A stretch of DNA of 64,000 bases from Comamonas sp. (GCA_031277805.1 JAITLR010000009.1:186001-250000), one strand, 5' to 3'. Positions 1 through 9,680 are shown, numbered from the stretch's first letter. A program made the numbers and translations. The notes: a model not told the origin generated them from the letters alone.

Positions 1-82
1 CGCCAATGGTCAGGAAGCCCAGGCTGAAATGCACACTGGGGCGGCGGATCACCGCCCAGTAGCGCTTGAGAAGTGTCAACAT
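1..82 (-). CDS. napC: NapC cytochrome c (5' end only)
   Basis: Only the first 27 codons are in the window; the gene runs off the left edge. Read on the minus strand the peptide begins MLTLLKRYWAVIRRPSVHF and continues into a hydrophobic anchor. This matches the N-terminus of the membrane-anchored tetraheme NapC/NirT family, which passes electrons from quinol to NapAB. It starts about 24 bases after the napB stop, as expected for the last gene of napEDABC. The heme motifs lie outside the window, so identity rests on the N-terminus and gene order. Confidence 0.85.
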   Translation of the reverse strand, partial: MLTLLKRYWAVIRRPSVHFSLGFLTIG

Positions 83-106
83 AGATGAACCTCGTGTGCC
101 GCAGCG

Positions 107-613
107 TCAGTTTTTCTTGGATGCCTTGCCCGACTGGGACTGCAGGGCTTTCAGTATCACGGTGTCCACGTCTTCGAAGGTGTTGTTGACCAGGGGCCGC
201 ACCGCATCCTGGGCCACATGGCATTGCTGACAGAAATAGCGTCGCGTGGACACCTGCCCCAGCATATGGCCGTCACGGTCCATGTAGTGCGTCACAGAGA
301 CCGGCACGGCCTGGGAGAACTCGGCCTTGGCACGCGAGTGGCAGTCCATGCACTTGTTGAAGTTCTTGTCCACCTGATAGCCATCCACGCGATGGGGAAT
401 CGTCGGTGGCTGCCAGGTGTAGTTGCGCGTGCGGCGCACGTCGTCGTTGACGGCATTGCCCAGCACGGGCGGCTTGGTTTCCTGCATGATGGGCGTGGTG
501 CCGCGCGCCGAGTCATAGAAGGTCTCGGCAACTGCGGATGACGCCCATGCCATGCCCATGCAAAGCATGAACAGCACACCCAAGGTACGAGCGAAATGAC
601 GGATGAAATTCAT
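107..613 (-). CDS. napB: Periplasmic nitrate reductase diheme cytochrome subunit NapB
   Basis: This 168-residue protein carries a Sec signal peptide (residues 1-29, ending ASSAVA) and two heme-binding motifs, CMDCH (Cys88/Cys91/His92) and CQQCH (Cys128/Cys131/His132). His74 in PHRVDGY and His109 in the THYMD segment are placed to act as distal heme ligands, as in known NapB. NapB forms the soluble NapAB complex and relays electrons from NapC to NapA. It sits between napA and napC in a tight operon. Length and motif spacing are normal for the family. Confidence 0.96.
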   Translation of the reverse strand: MNFIRHFARTLGVLFMLCMGMAWASSAVAETFYDSARGTTPIMQETKPPVLGNAVNDDVRRTRNYTWQPPTIPHRVDGYQVDKNFNKCMDCHSRAKAEFSQAVPVSVTHYMDRDGHMLGQVSTRRYFCQQCHVAQDAVRPLVNNTFEDVDTVILKALQSQSGKASKKN

Positions 614-630
614 GGCTCACCTTCCTTTCG

Positions 631-3126
631 TCAAACCTTGGTGATCTTCACAGCGCACTTCTTGAAGTCCGTCTGCAGCGAAATCGGATCGGTCGCATCC
701 AGCGTCACCTTGTTGATCAGCTGGCTAGCGTCGAACCAGGGCACATAGACCAGTCCGCGCGGCGGCTTGTTGCGGCCACGGGTCTCGACACGGGTGCGCA
801 TAGCGCCGCGCCGCGAGGACACCTCCACTTCGCTGCCGCGGCGCACGCCCATTTCCTTGGCGTCGTCGGGGTGCATGTAGCACAGCGCATTGGGCACGGC
901 GCGGTGCAGCTCGGGCACACGTCGGGTCATGGACCCCGAGTGCCAGTGCTCGAGCACCCGGCCCGTGGACAGCCAGAACGGATAGTCTTTGTCCGGTGCC
1001 TCCGCCGGCGGCTCGTAGGGCAAGGCAAAGATGTTGGCCTTGCCGTCGATGTTGCCGTAGAACTGGTAGCCGGTGCCGGCCTTCACATAGGGGTCCGAGC
1101 CTTCGCGGTAGCGCCAGCGGGTCTCCTTGCCGTTGACCACGGGCCAGCGCATGCCGCGCACCTTGTGGTATTCGTCGAAGGGAGCCAGATCATGGCCGTG
1201 GCCACGGCCGAACGAGGCGTACTCCTCGAACAGGCCTTTTTGCGGATAGAAGCCGAAGGCCTTGGCCTCGTCGTTCCCGTAGGCTGGGTCCAGGTCCGCC
1301 AGCGGGAACTTGTCCACGTTGCCGTTGCGGTACAGCACCTCGAACAGGGTCTTGCCGCGCAACTGGGGCTTCTTGGCCAGCAGCTCCTCGGGCCAGACTT
1401 CCTCGACCTTGAAGCGCTTGGAGAACTCCATCAGCTGCCACAGGTCCGAGCGGGCTTCGCCCGGCGCCTTGACCAGCTGGTGCCAGAAGTGCGTGCGGCG
1501 CTCGGCGTTGCCATAGGCGCCCTCCTTCTCCACCCACATGGCAGAAGGCAGGATCAGGTCGGCCGCCACGGCCGTGACCGTGGGATAGACGTCGGAGACC
1601 ACCACGAAGTTGTCGGGATTGCGGTAGCCCGGATAGCCTTCCTGCGCCAGATTGGCGCCGGCCTGGATGTTGTTGTTGACCATCACCCAGTAGGCATTGA
1701 GCCTGCCGTCCTTGAGTGCACGGTTCTGCTCCACGGCGTGGTAGCCGGGCTTGGGTGGAATCGTGCCTTCGGGCAGCTTCCAGATGGTTTCGGCGGTCTT
1801 GCGGTGCTCAGGATTGGTCACCACCATGTCCGCCGGCAGGCGGTGCGAGAAGGTGCCCACCTCGCGCGCCGTGCCGCAGGCCGAAGGCTGGCCTGTCAGC
1901 GAGAACGGGCTGTTGCCCGGCGTGGCGATCTTGCCCAGCAGGAGGTGGATGTTGTAGACCATGTTGTTGGCCCAGACACCGCGCGTGTGCTGGTTGAAGC
2001 CCATGGTCCAGAACGACACCACCTTGCTGTCGGGATCGGCATAGAGCTCGGCCAGGGCCTTGATGCGGTTGGCCGGCACGCCCGTGAGCTTGGCCGTGTA
2101 CTCGAGCGTGTAGGTGGATACGAACTTGGCGTATTCCTCATAGCTCATGGGCTTGGCGCCGTTCGGATCGTTGGCGTTCTTGGCCGCCTTCTGCAGCGGG
2201 TGCTCGGGACGCAGGCCGTAGCCGATGTCGGTGTTGCCGAGCTTGAAGTTGCAGTGCTTGGAGACGAAGTCCTTGTTGACCCGGCCCGTGGTGATGATGT
2301 GGTTGGCGATGTAGTTGAGGATGGCCAGGTCGGTCTGGGGCTTGAAGGTCAGCGACATGTCGGCCAGTTCGTACGAACGGTGCTCGAAGGTCGACAGCAC
2401 GGCCACCTTCACGCCCGGCGTGGAGAGGCGCCGATCGGTCACGCGCGTCCACAGCACCGGGTGCATCTCGGCCATGTTCGAGCCCCACAGCACGAAGGCG
2501 GTCGCGGCCTCGATGTCGTCATAGCAGCCCATGGGCTCGTCCATGCCAAAGGTGCGCATGAAGCCGGCCACGGCCGAGGCCATGCAGTGCCGGGCGTTGG
2601 GGTCGAGGTTGTTGGTGCGAAAGCCCGCCTTGAACAGCTTGGAGGCCGCATAGCCCTCCCACACTGTCCATTGGCCTGAGCCGAACATGCCCACGGCGTC
2701 GGCACCTTTGGCCTTGAGCGTCTTCTTGAACTGCTCGGCCATGACATCGAAGGCCATGTCCCAGGAAACCGGCTGGAACTCGCCGTCCTTGGCGTAGCGG
2801 CCGTTCTTCATGCGCAGCAGCGGCCGGGTCAGGCGGTCGCCGCCGTACATGATCTTGGACAGGAAATAGCCCTTGACGCAGTTCAGGCCCCGGTTGACCT
2901 CGGCCTCCGGGTCGCCCTGGGTGGCCACCACGCGGTTGTCCTTGACGGCCACCATGACACCACAACCCGTGCCGCAGAAGCGGCATGGCGCCTTGGACCA
3001 GGTCAGTCCCGTTGCATCAGCTCCAGCGCCTGTACCCTGCGACAGGACTTCAATGGGAATGCCAGCCACCGTGCCTGCAGCTGCGGCTGCGGATTGACGG
3101 ACAAAGTCGCGCCTGGTACTAGTCAT
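631..3126 (-). CDS. napA: Periplasmic nitrate reductase catalytic subunit NapA
   Basis: This 831-residue molybdenum enzyme reduces nitrate to nitrite in the periplasm. The N-terminus has a twin-arginine signal ([10 protein letters not shown] followed by a hydrophobic stretch). The [4Fe-4S] ligands are Cys48, Cys51, Cys55 and Cys83. The molybdenum-coordinating cysteine is Cys181 in PNARHCMAS, diagnostic of NapA. The C-terminal molybdopterin-dinucleotide-binding domain ends [16 protein letters not shown]. Its start overlaps the napD 3' end by 8 bases, implying translational coupling with its Tat-signal chaperone NapD. Confidence 0.98.
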   Translation of the reverse strand: MTSTRRDFVRQSAAAAAGTVAGIPIEVLSQGTGAGADATGLTWSKAPCRFCGTGCGVMVAVKDNRVVATQGDPEAEVNRGLNCVKGYFLSKIMYGGDRLTRPLLRMKNGRYAKDGEFQPVSWDMAFDVMAEQFKKTLKAKGADAVGMFGSGQWTVWEGYAASKLFKAGFRTNNLDPNARHCMASAVAGFMRTFGMDEPMGCYDDIEAATAFVLWGSNMAEMHPVLWTRVTDRRLSTPGVKVAVLSTFEHRSYELADMSLTFKPQTDLAILNYIANHIITTGRVNKDFVSKHCNFKLGNTDIGYGLRPEHPLQKAAKNANDPNGAKPMSYEEYAKFVSTYTLEYTAKLTGVPANRIKALAELYADPDSKVVSFWTMGFNQHTRGVWANNMVYNIHLLLGKIATPGNSPFSLTGQPSACGTAREVGTFSHRLPADMVVTNPEHRKTAETIWKLPEGTIPPKPGYHAVEQNRALKDGRLNAYWVMVNNNIQAGANLAQEGYPGYRNPDNFVVVSDVYPTVTAVAADLILPSAMWVEKEGAYGNAERRTHFWHQLVKAPGEARSDLWQLMEFSKRFKVEEVWPEELLAKKPQLRGKTLFEVLYRNGNVDKFPLADLDPAYGNDEAKAFGFYPQKGLFEEYASFGRGHGHDLAPFDEYHKVRGMRWPVVNGKETRWRYREGSDPYVKAGTGYQFYGNIDGKANIFALPYEPPAEAPDKDYPFWLSTGRVLEHWHSGSMTRRVPELHRAVPNALCYMHPDDAKEMGVRRGSEVEVSSRRGAMRTRVETRGRNKPPRGLVYVPWFDASQLINKVTLDATDPISLQTDFKKCAVKITKV

Positions 3127-3403
3127 GTTCTACCCCCTGATTCAGTGATTGCCAGCTTTCAACATGCTGGTAGACGAGAGAAGCGTTGATCACGCCCTTG
3201 AGCTGCTCGATTTGGGTCACGCGGTCCAGGATGTCCCGCGCATGGGGTGCTTCCAGAGTCACCACCAGCTTGCCGCTGGGGTGGCTCCCGTGCACTTGGG
3301 CACCATCAATGGCAGGCAGCTTCTGCGCCACCTGCGCCAATGCTTGAGGGATCACATGCACCACCAGGCTGGTGATATGCAGTTCATCATTCATGTCGGA
3401 CAT
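3119..3403 (-). CDS. napD: NapD chaperone for NapA maturation
   Basis: This is a small cytoplasmic protein of the NapD family. It binds the NapA Tat signal peptide and supports cofactor loading before export. The core [13 protein letters not shown], then [11 protein letters not shown] and [13 protein letters not shown], follows the expected ferredoxin-like beta-alpha-beta pattern. I prefer the ATG at 3403, with GAGGG eight bases upstream. An in-frame ATG at 3418 overlaps the napE stop (ATGA) and would add five residues; either could be used. The 3' end overlaps napA by 8 bases. Confidence 0.92.
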   Translation of the reverse strand: MSDMNDELHITSLVVHVIPQALAQVAQKLPAIDGAQVHGSHPSGKLVVTLEAPHARDILDRVTQIEQLKGVINASLVYQHVESWQSLNQGVEHD

Positions 3404-3414
3404 TTGCGATGCCC

Positions 3415-3579
3415 TCATGCGTGCGGCGGCCCGCTGATCAGCATCTGATAGATCCAGACCAGAAATCCGTAGCTAACAATCAGCACACCAGTCAACACTG
3501 GGGCCATCACTGCGGCGAGAAACGCGAAACTACGCAGCTCTTCTGTACGTGTAGAGGCAGGCTCAGAGGTGGGCTTCAT
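3415..3579 (-). CDS. napE: NapE small membrane protein
   Basis: This 54-residue protein is the first gene of the nap operon. It has a charged N-terminus containing TRTEELRSFAF, followed by one membrane span (LAAVMAPVLTGVLIVSYGF) and the tail VWIYQMLISGPP, typical of NapE. NapE's role is unknown in any species. An open frame extends up to 3657, but the ATG at 3579 has GGAGAAG seven bases upstream and matches the family length, so it is chosen. Confidence 0.9.
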   Translation of the reverse strand: MKPTSEPASTRTEELRSFAFLAAVMAPVLTGVLIVSYGFLVWIYQMLISGPPHA

Positions 3580-3948
3580 TATTAACTTCTCCATAAGCTG
3601 GATGCCATGGCATCCATAGATTGGCATGCAAGAAACGGAGAGGAAGTTCCATTGCAAGACTATCTAAAAACAGGTTTTACAACAAGAAGCTTTCTCGGCT
3701 CTTGTCGGAAATCAAGTATTTGTCTTATTTCTTTAATGCCATTGGCCACGACTCATGGCCCTATTCACCTTCATCACTCTCGCACCAAAGAGCTAGGTTC
3801 TAGTCCGTCTGAAAACCAAGGAGCTCCGTGAAAGGAAGATGGAAAGCGGGCATCTGCATTGAAAGCTCAGTCGGTCAGGCCACCTAAATTTTGCCTATCA
3901 CCATTCTCTGATCTATATAGCGTTCTTTAGACATTTGCTCGTTCCGAG
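3580..3948. promoter_or_regulatory. nap operon upstream region with FNR-like box
   Basis: This 369-base gap separates the end of btuD from napE, both on the minus strand. At 3702-3715 the minus strand reads TTGATTTCCGACAA, an 8-of-10 match to the FNR/Anr dyad TTGAT-N4-ATCAA. If the dyad is centred at -41.5, transcription would start near 3667, about 88 bases before napE. An A/T-rich hexamer near 3674-3680 could be the -10. Oxygen-responsive nap control is common, but this site is inferred by eye. No gene is seen in the gap. Confidence 0.45.
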
Positions 3949-4737
3949 CTATCTCTCGCAAATGGCCCATGGCACAGCAAAAGTGCTGCTATTCCAACTG
4001 GCACGTGCTACGTCAATACCAAAGGCTTGCGCAAGGATCTCGTCAGAGCATGCGGCCTCTGGTTCAGCATCTGCAATCTTCTTTCCATTGTGAAGTACCA
4101 CAATACGCGAGCAAAAGCGCATTGCCAAAGATAAATCATGCAGAACCACCGCTACTGCCGAGCCGTCATTCGCGGTCTCTTGCAGTAGCTGCATGATGCG
4201 CAGTTGATGAGATGGATCCAGCGCTGCCAGTGGCTCGTCGGCCAACAGATAAGGGGCTTGAACTGCAAGCGCTCTGGCCAGGAGGACTCGCGCACGCTCG
4301 CCCCCGGAAAGCGTCTGCACATCGCGCTTGAGCAGATGATGGATCCCCACCTGCCACATGACTTCGTGGACGATCTTGGCATCAAGCACGCTATCGCGAA
4401 CATGCGGTATCCGTCCTAAAGAAACAACGCTTTCTACCGTTTGCGGCCAATTGACTTGTTGTCCTTGTGCCAGATAGGACACCAGTCTTGCTTGTTCACC
4501 GGAGGCAATCTGGACCATATTTCGTCCATCCAGAAAGATCTGTCCCGTTGTACCTTTGCTCGGGCCAATGATGGATTTGAGCAAACTGGATTTACCCGCT
4601 CCATTGCTTCCAATAATTCCAACCAGCTCTCCGGGGAACAGTTCGAAATCAACATCATCAAGAATGAACTTTTCAGAAGTCTTGAGCGACACATTACGGC
4701 AAACCAGGCGACGGCTGGCGCCGATATTACTGATCAT
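3949..4737 (-). CDS. btuD: Cobalamin ABC transporter ATPase BtuD
   Basis: This 262-residue ABC ATPase powers B12 import through BtuC. It has the Walker A motif GSNGAGKSS, the Q-loop region YLAQGQQVNW, the signature LSGGERARVLLARAL, Walker B YLLADEPLAALDP and the switch histidine in VLHDLSLAM. The frame is open to 4788, but the ATG at 4737 has GAGGAG six bases upstream and overlaps the btuC stop by 11 bases, so I use it. The family also includes heme and siderophore ATPases. The B12 assignment comes from the riboswitch-led operon. Confidence 0.9.
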   Translation of the reverse strand: MISNIGASRRLVCRNVSLKTSEKFILDDVDFELFPGELVGIIGSNGAGKSSLLKSIIGPSKGTTGQIFLDGRNMVQIASGEQARLVSYLAQGQQVNWPQTVESVVSLGRIPHVRDSVLDAKIVHEVMWQVGIHHLLKRDVQTLSGGERARVLLARALAVQAPYLLADEPLAALDPSHQLRIMQLLQETANDGSAVAVVLHDLSLAMRFCSRIVVLHNGKKIADAEPEAACSDEILAQAFGIDVARASWNSSTFAVPWAICER

Positions 4738-5878
4738 GCGAAGCTCCTCTGCTGCGTAGTATGAGTGCAATAAAGAACGGCGCCCCAACCAACGATGTGA
4801 GCACGCCCAGCTTCAACTCCTGGCCGCTGTTGTAGAGAAAGCGGACACCCAGATCTGCAATAAGCAGCAGCGCTGCCCCGGCCAGGGCAGAGAGAGGCAA
4901 TAGCTTGGCAGGGTCTCCCTGTGCCGTTTTTCTCATCAAATGAGGTGCCACCAAACCGATAAAGCCAATGCTGCCCGAAACAGATACAGAAGCGCCCACA
5001 GCCAAAGCACAGCCGAGCAAAATTTTGATTCTCAAGCGGCTGAGGTTGATCCCCATCGAGTGTGCCGTTTCCTCCCCTAAAGCCAGAGCCTGAAGAGCCC
5101 TCCCGCAAGTCAATAGAAGGAGACATCCAACCAGCATGAATGGAACTGCAAGCAACAAATCCTGATTGCTGCGGTCTGCAAGAGAGCCCATCATCCAGAA
5201 CACGATTTCGCTCATGGCCATGGGGTTGGTCGACCAATTCAAGATCAATGAAATCAAGGAACCGCAGAGAGCAGAAACGGCAACCCCTCCCAAGATCAAT
5301 GTAGTTCTGGGTGTGTTGTGCCCGGCAAGCACGAAGACGAAAGCACATGCGATAGCTGTGCCCAGAAAACCCGCCAACGGTAACGCCAGATAAAAGGCAT
5401 TGGCAATACCTGTGTACAAAGCGACGACCGCGCCCAATGCAGCGCCACTGGAGACGCCCAGCAGGCCTGGTTCGGCCAGCGGATTGCGCAGCAGGCCTTG
5501 CATGGCTGCTCCAGTCAGGCCTAATGTGGCTCCCACTGCCATGCATAAAACAGTTCGGGGCAATCTGATATCGATCAGGATTCTCGATGGGACCAGGTCG
5601 CCTGCCATCGCCCCTCGAAGCAATCGCAGAGGCCCCATGTCTACATATCCGACAAACAGTGAGCAGGCTGCAAGAAGAACAGTGCCCAAAAGCAGCAGGG
5701 CAATCAACGATGGCGGGGTCAGCAGGGTGCCAGGCTCCATGCGTCTGCTTTGGGGTACGGCACTATCGTCGTTGGCAACTGCTTTGAGATGATGCCCTCT
5801 CTTTGGAGGAACCACGAAGCGGCCGATATTGGGTTCCGCGGCTGAGTTCAAATTGGGCGTATTCATGTTTTGGGACAT
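4727..5878 (-). CDS. btuC: Cobalamin ABC transporter permease BtuC (FecCD family)
   Basis: This 383-residue integral membrane protein of the FecCD/BtuC family has about ten hydrophobic segments beginning near residue 55. Family hallmarks include LPRTVLCMAVGATLGLTGAA, then PLAEPGLLGVSSGAALGAV, and the coupling segment GFIGLVAPHLMRK. An unusually long hydrophilic N-terminal extension of about 50 residues precedes the first span. It starts 3 bases after the btuF stop and overlaps btuD. Iron-complex permeases look alike, so substrate choice rests on context. Confidence 0.9.
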   Translation of the reverse strand: MSQNMNTPNLNSAAEPNIGRFVVPPKRGHHLKAVANDDSAVPQSRRMEPGTLLTPPSLIALLLLGTVLLAACSLFVGYVDMGPLRLLRGAMAGDLVPSRILIDIRLPRTVLCMAVGATLGLTGAAMQGLLRNPLAEPGLLGVSSGAALGAVVALYTGIANAFYLALPLAGFLGTAIACAFVFVLAGHNTPRTTLILGGVAVSALCGSLISLILNWSTNPMAMSEIVFWMMGSLADRSNQDLLLAVPFMLVGCLLLLTCGRALQALALGEETAHSMGINLSRLRIKILLGCALAVGASVSVSGSIGFIGLVAPHLMRKTAQGDPAKLLPLSALAGAALLLIADLGVRFLYNSGQELKLGVLTSLVGAPFFIALILRSRGASHDQ

Positions 5879-5881
5879 TGG

Positions 5882-6739
5882 TTAGCTTCCCGCTTCTTCA
5901 CGAAGTCGCTGCGCTGCCTCAAGGTTCCAGATACCACCACAGACAACATCGTGCGAGGGCAAGACCGCACTTCGTGCGTGAAGCCCCTGAATGGCGGGAT
6001 GGCTGAGCATGCGATTGCCTTGCGTCGGCGTCTCAGGTTTGTAATCGCTGCCCAGAATAAGGTCTGGCCTTTGTTCAACCAGCCGTTCCATCGGCAATCG
6101 TCCATAACGCTGAACGTTGGCATTTCTCGCGCCATTGATGAAACCCGCAGCTTCGAAAATCGAGTCATACAAGGTATTGCTGCCCGCCGTGTAGCCTCCT
6201 GCGCTGTAGCGCATGGCCGTTTTTCTCTGCTTGGGCGCAGAAGCCCTCAGTTGCTCCAACCGTTGGTCGAATTGAGCAATGAGCTGCTCTCCTTTTGGAA
6301 CCGCTGCAACAGCTTGGGCCACTTCGCGAATTTCTTTACGCACGTCATCGAAGCTGTTGGCTCCGGGAACCGCCAGAACGGGAATACCGAACTTGCGCAG
6401 CATGGCATTCGTGTGCCTTGTCGTATAGGTCCCCACAAGCACAAGATCTGGTTTGAGCGCGAGCACCTCTTCCGTGTTGCCACGCACTGTTGGCAAGCCT
6501 TCTGCCAATGCATGCAAAGCCGAGCTGCGTGGATCTTTGCTGATAGAAGAGAGTGCAGCGATGCGCCAAGGCTCGACTAATTGCAGCAGTATCTGGTCGG
6601 TGCATAAATTCAATGAAACGATGCGCTGTGGCGCATCGTTTTCAGGCTGGGCATAGGCCTGCACAACAGGCCATGACAAAGCCGCACCAAGAAGCAGTGC
6701 AAACTGCGCCGGCGACTCGCGGAGCCTTAGCCTCCGCAT
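5882..6739 (-). CDS. btuF: Periplasmic B12-binding protein (BtuF-like)
   Basis: This 285-residue substrate-binding protein has a signal peptide ending AQAYA-Q near residue 30. The fold markers are PQRIVSLNLCTDQILLQLV at the start of the mature protein and ALKPDLVLVGTYTTR in the first lobe. RPDLILGSDYKP lies in the second lobe. It belongs to the helical-backbone class III binding proteins (BtuF/FepB). A GAGG motif lies seven bases before the ATG. It overlaps the preceding gene's 3' end by 13 bases, so the two are probably co-translated. Confidence 0.85.
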   Translation of the reverse strand: MRRLRLRESPAQFALLLGAALSWPVVQAYAQPENDAPQRIVSLNLCTDQILLQLVEPWRIAALSSISKDPRSSALHALAEGLPTVRGNTEEVLALKPDLVLVGTYTTRHTNAMLRKFGIPVLAVPGANSFDDVRKEIREVAQAVAAVPKGEQLIAQFDQRLEQLRASAPKQRKTAMRYSAGGYTAGSNTLYDSIFEAAGFINGARNANVQRYGRLPMERLVEQRPDLILGSDYKPETPTQGNRMLSHPAIQGLHARSAVLPSHDVVCGGIWNLEAAQRLREEAGS

Positions 6740-7299
6740 GAAAAGCCTCGACCACTGCGGTCGAGCGGATCACTGGGCAAACCCAGATATGCTTCTCTCA
6801 GCCAATCCCACATGGCCAGCCGGGACCAATCGGGGGCAGAGGCGATTTGCTGCTCTGGCGTGAGAAACGGATTGGGCAAGAACACTGTCATTTGTTGCTG
6901 ACCTGCGTTGTTGAAAAGGCGCACCCCCCAAGATTTTGGAAAGCCTTCCTTGTTGAGTACGCGATACAGCTCTGCTCGGCCGGTACGACGAAGAAACGCG
7001 TCTTCATCAGAAGCGCCTTTGAAGTGGCCAATACAGATATGAAAGTGCCAGGCTCCAAAGTCGACAGTCAGATAACCATCCAGAACGCTGACTTTCGTCG
7101 GTTCATTGGGCGCTCTGATTTCCCATACTGCCCCGGGAATAAGTGATCCAAAAACAATCTGATCCCAGTATTTCTGGAAGATGTCCTTGCAGAGCATCCA
7201 CAAGCTGTCCTCGTCGGTTGGCAATGCCCAGGCCTGAACTCGTCCCAGACTGGGCTCATTGGTTTCCATCGGCTGTGGCAGGCACGTTTCTGTTGTCAT
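6727..7299 (-). CDS. Uncharacterised protein encoded in the B12 uptake operon
   Basis: This 190-residue soluble protein has no signal peptide or membrane span, and I do not recognise its family with certainty. Visible features are Trp-rich segments (IFQKYWDQIVFGSLIPGAVW, MWDWLREAYLGLP), a histidine cluster WHFHICIGHFKG near residue 95, and a C-terminal GFSCGG. The His/Cys residues could bind metal or a corrinoid, but this is inference. AAGGAGAAG precedes the ATG. It lies between btuB and btuF and overlaps btuF by 13 bases. This strongly suggests a role in cobalamin handling or uptake. Confidence 0.8.
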   Translation of the reverse strand: MTTETCLPQPMETNEPSLGRVQAWALPTDEDSLWMLCKDIFQKYWDQIVFGSLIPGAVWEIRAPNEPTKVSVLDGYLTVDFGAWHFHICIGHFKGASDEDAFLRRTGRAELYRVLNKEGFPKSWGVRLFNNAGQQQMTVFLPNPFLTPEQQIASAPDWSRLAMWDWLREAYLGLPSDPLDRSGRGFSCGG

Positions 7300-7327
7300 G
7301 GAGCTTCTCCTTTTTCTCGAATTTTTG

Positions 7328-7377
7328 TAAAAAAAGCGGCAGTGCAGGCCTCGCGAGATACATATCTGCAGCCGCTT
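7328..7377 (-). terminator. Hairpin with U-run after btuB
   Basis: On the minus strand AAGCGGC pairs with GCCGCTT across an inner TGCAG/CTGCA stem, followed by a run of seven T. It sits immediately downstream of btuB and before the next operon gene. It could therefore be a partial terminator that lowers expression of the transporter genes relative to the outer-membrane receptor. Confidence 0.6.
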
Positions 7378-7385
7378 GATCTGGC

Positions 7386-9461
7386 TTAAAACTTGTATTC
7401 AGCGCCAACAATGCCGTAGATGCCCATTGGCTTGTAACCCAGACCCTCTTGGACCTTGTGATCAAAAAGGTTCTCAATACGGGCAAACAAATTGAGCTGT
7501 TTGCTCACTGCATAGCGTGCAGACACATCGAAGCGCACATAGCCTGGAATCCAGTCCACTCCTGTCCAGTCATAGCGCTTACCAGTGAGGAACGCCGAGA
7601 AGTCCATATTCAGGGGGCCGTCGGTATAGGCCAGACCAATATTCCCTTTGTGCCGAGCAACCTGGACTGTGCGAGCAAAATCTTTGCCCTTTTTCTTGGT
7701 TTGGGAGTCGGTATAGGTGTAATTGGCTTTCAGTTTCCACTGCGCGTTGATACGCAAATCCCCACTCAATTCCAGACCCTGAGTTTCCAGCGCATCGCCA
7801 TTCGCGTACAGCCCATAGCCGCTGCCGGTGCGAGCATTGGCTATGCTGCCGTCATAAAGAATTGCATCCTTGACTTTGCCCTTCCAGAGGCTTGCTTCCC
7901 AGTTAGCTCCAAGGCCGGGCAGGACCTGGCGGATGCCTAGCTCAACCGTGCGGCCACTCTCTGGCTTGAGGTTCGTGTTGCCATAAGTCGGGTTGTACAG
8001 TTGCGATAGCGTAGGAGCTGCATAGCTGGTCGCATAGTTGCTGTAAATGGTGGCATTGCCAACTCGCTGATTGATCCCGACGCTTCCGGTTGTCTTGCTC
8101 CCCCAGACATCGTATTTGTCATGACGGACCCCGGCTGCGAGAACCGGGCCAGCCGTACCTATTTGATACTCACCATTGGCATAGAGCGACTTGCGCTTGT
8201 TTTTGCCCTGCAAGCTGCCATAGGCTCCCCACTGCGATGCGCTGGCGTCATAAATCTCGCCTCCACCAAGAACCTTGAATCCTTGTCCCGCATATTTGAG
8301 GCTGTAGTTCAGTTGTTTGCTCTGATCTTTGTAGTTCGCTGTACCAGCAAAGCCACTGTCATAGAACGGAACCTGTTCTCCTTGTTTGAAGTAATTCTTG
8401 TAGTCAAGAGAAAAGTTGTCCCAGGGAGCGATGACATATCCAAGCAACCCGTCATTAGGATCCGCGTTAGTGCGTTGCGTCTGCGTCCAACCCAGTTCCA
8501 GACGATGACTGAGCTGTTCCGTGAGGCGTTGCTCCAGATAAGCGCTGGCAGTTTCCGTGCGGCGATCGTTATAGGAGTTGGGATCGGGAAGCTGCATTCC
8601 CCAATAGGCAGGAGTGCCGTTAGGGCCTGTCGTGACCTCTTTCAGTTGGGCATAGTTGAAGCGATTCTTGTTATGCGTCAGCGCAATGCCCGCATCTATG
8701 GACTTTCCCCGGTAATCAGCAGATGCCTGCAGGGTGGTATCGCGAGTGCCTTCGTACTTCAACAGACCGTCACTGTCGGTGTGGGACAAATACAAAGAGG
8801 TGTTTAACTTGCCATCGGCAACATCAAACGCCTGCTGCAATGAAGCCTTGGCCTTTTTCCAACCGAGCGAGCCCGCTTCAACAGAGATGCTGCGCTTGGG
8901 TTCTAGCGTGCCACGCTTGGTGGTAATTGAGATGACACCGGCAGTTGCGTTGGAGCCATACAGAACTGTCTGCGGGCCTCGCAAGATTTCAATTCGAGAA
9001 ATCGAGGATGGGTCATATTGGCTCAGCAGGTTGGCCACATCTCCCGTACTCGGCAGATTCATGGATACCCCGTCGACGACAACCAGCACATTCGCAGAGC
9101 CGAAGCCCCTCATCTTGATGTAGTTGTACTGCCCAGGACCTCCGACTTGTTTGAATTCCAGCCCGGGAACACTACGCAGAACCTCAGTAAGGTCTGTGTA
9201 CGAGCCGCGCTCAATCTGTTCCTGCTCGATGATGGTCGCTGCTTGCGTCAGCGTAAAGACATCTTTATCGAGCTTGGATGCTTCCACCAGCGTTTCAGCC
9301 AACTGAGACCCTGCTGCATCTGAGCTGGGGCGCGGCAAAGAGGAAAACAGTGTCTGACCCGTTGTCTCTTCGGTCCCAGGATAATTCTGCGCAAACGCGC
9401 ATGGCGACAGAAGAGGTGGTAGCAGTCCGAGCGCCACAGCGCCCATCAATCTGGTTTTCAT
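7386..9461 (-). CDS. btuB: TonB-dependent cobalamin receptor BtuB
   Basis: This 691-residue outer-membrane receptor starts with a signal peptide (ending CAFAQ). It continues with a plug domain containing YTDLTEVLRSVPGLEF, NVLVVVDGVSMN and RIEILRGPQTVLYGSNAT, then a 22-strand type beta-barrel that ends with an aromatic Phe (GIVGAEYKF), as needed for outer-membrane insertion. TonB-dependent receptors are diverse. The cobalamin riboswitch upstream and the btuFCD genes downstream make B12 or a corrinoid the likely ligand. No strong ribosome site precedes the ATG, consistent with riboswitch-controlled initiation. Confidence 0.93.
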   Translation of the reverse strand: MKTRLMGAVALGLLPPLLSPCAFAQNYPGTEETTGQTLFSSLPRPSSDAAGSQLAETLVEASKLDKDVFTLTQAATIIEQEQIERGSYTDLTEVLRSVPGLEFKQVGGPGQYNYIKMRGFGSANVLVVVDGVSMNLPSTGDVANLLSQYDPSSISRIEILRGPQTVLYGSNATAGVISITTKRGTLEPKRSISVEAGSLGWKKAKASLQQAFDVADGKLNTSLYLSHTDSDGLLKYEGTRDTTLQASADYRGKSIDAGIALTHNKNRFNYAQLKEVTTGPNGTPAYWGMQLPDPNSYNDRRTETASAYLEQRLTEQLSHRLELGWTQTQRTNADPNDGLLGYVIAPWDNFSLDYKNYFKQGEQVPFYDSGFAGTANYKDQSKQLNYSLKYAGQGFKVLGGGEIYDASASQWGAYGSLQGKNKRKSLYANGEYQIGTAGPVLAAGVRHDKYDVWGSKTTGSVGINQRVGNATIYSNYATSYAAPTLSQLYNPTYGNTNLKPESGRTVELGIRQVLPGLGANWEASLWKGKVKDAILYDGSIANARTGSGYGLYANGDALETQGLELSGDLRINAQWKLKANYTYTDSQTKKKGKDFARTVQVARHKGNIGLAYTDGPLNMDFSAFLTGKRYDWTGVDWIPGYVRFDVSARYAVSKQLNLFARIENLFDHKVQEGLGYKPMGIYGIVGAEYKF

Positions 9462-9680
9462 TGAGGTAGCAAGTCATAAGGCTTGCCGCCACCAAACAAA
9501 CAACGAGACGCAGCCCATCCCATCGATGAACCATGTCGTCGATGTGTGGGCTGTCAGGCGAGATGTGACCGTGGATGCGGATTCATCATGATGCGGCAAA
9601 CATAAACAAAAAGAACTTGTTTACGCTACTGCATCGGTAGATCCGTCCACTCAGAGCCCTCGCTCAATGGCACAGTAACG

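Noticed and set aside
871-2679. Open frame of 602 codons on the plus strand
   Set aside because: It lies wholly antisense to napA. High GC content removes stop codons in the opposite frame; it has no recognisable motif and no ribosome site.
3949-9461. Heme or siderophore uptake system
   Set aside because: The ABC and receptor families would allow it, but a full cobalamin riboswitch precedes the operon.
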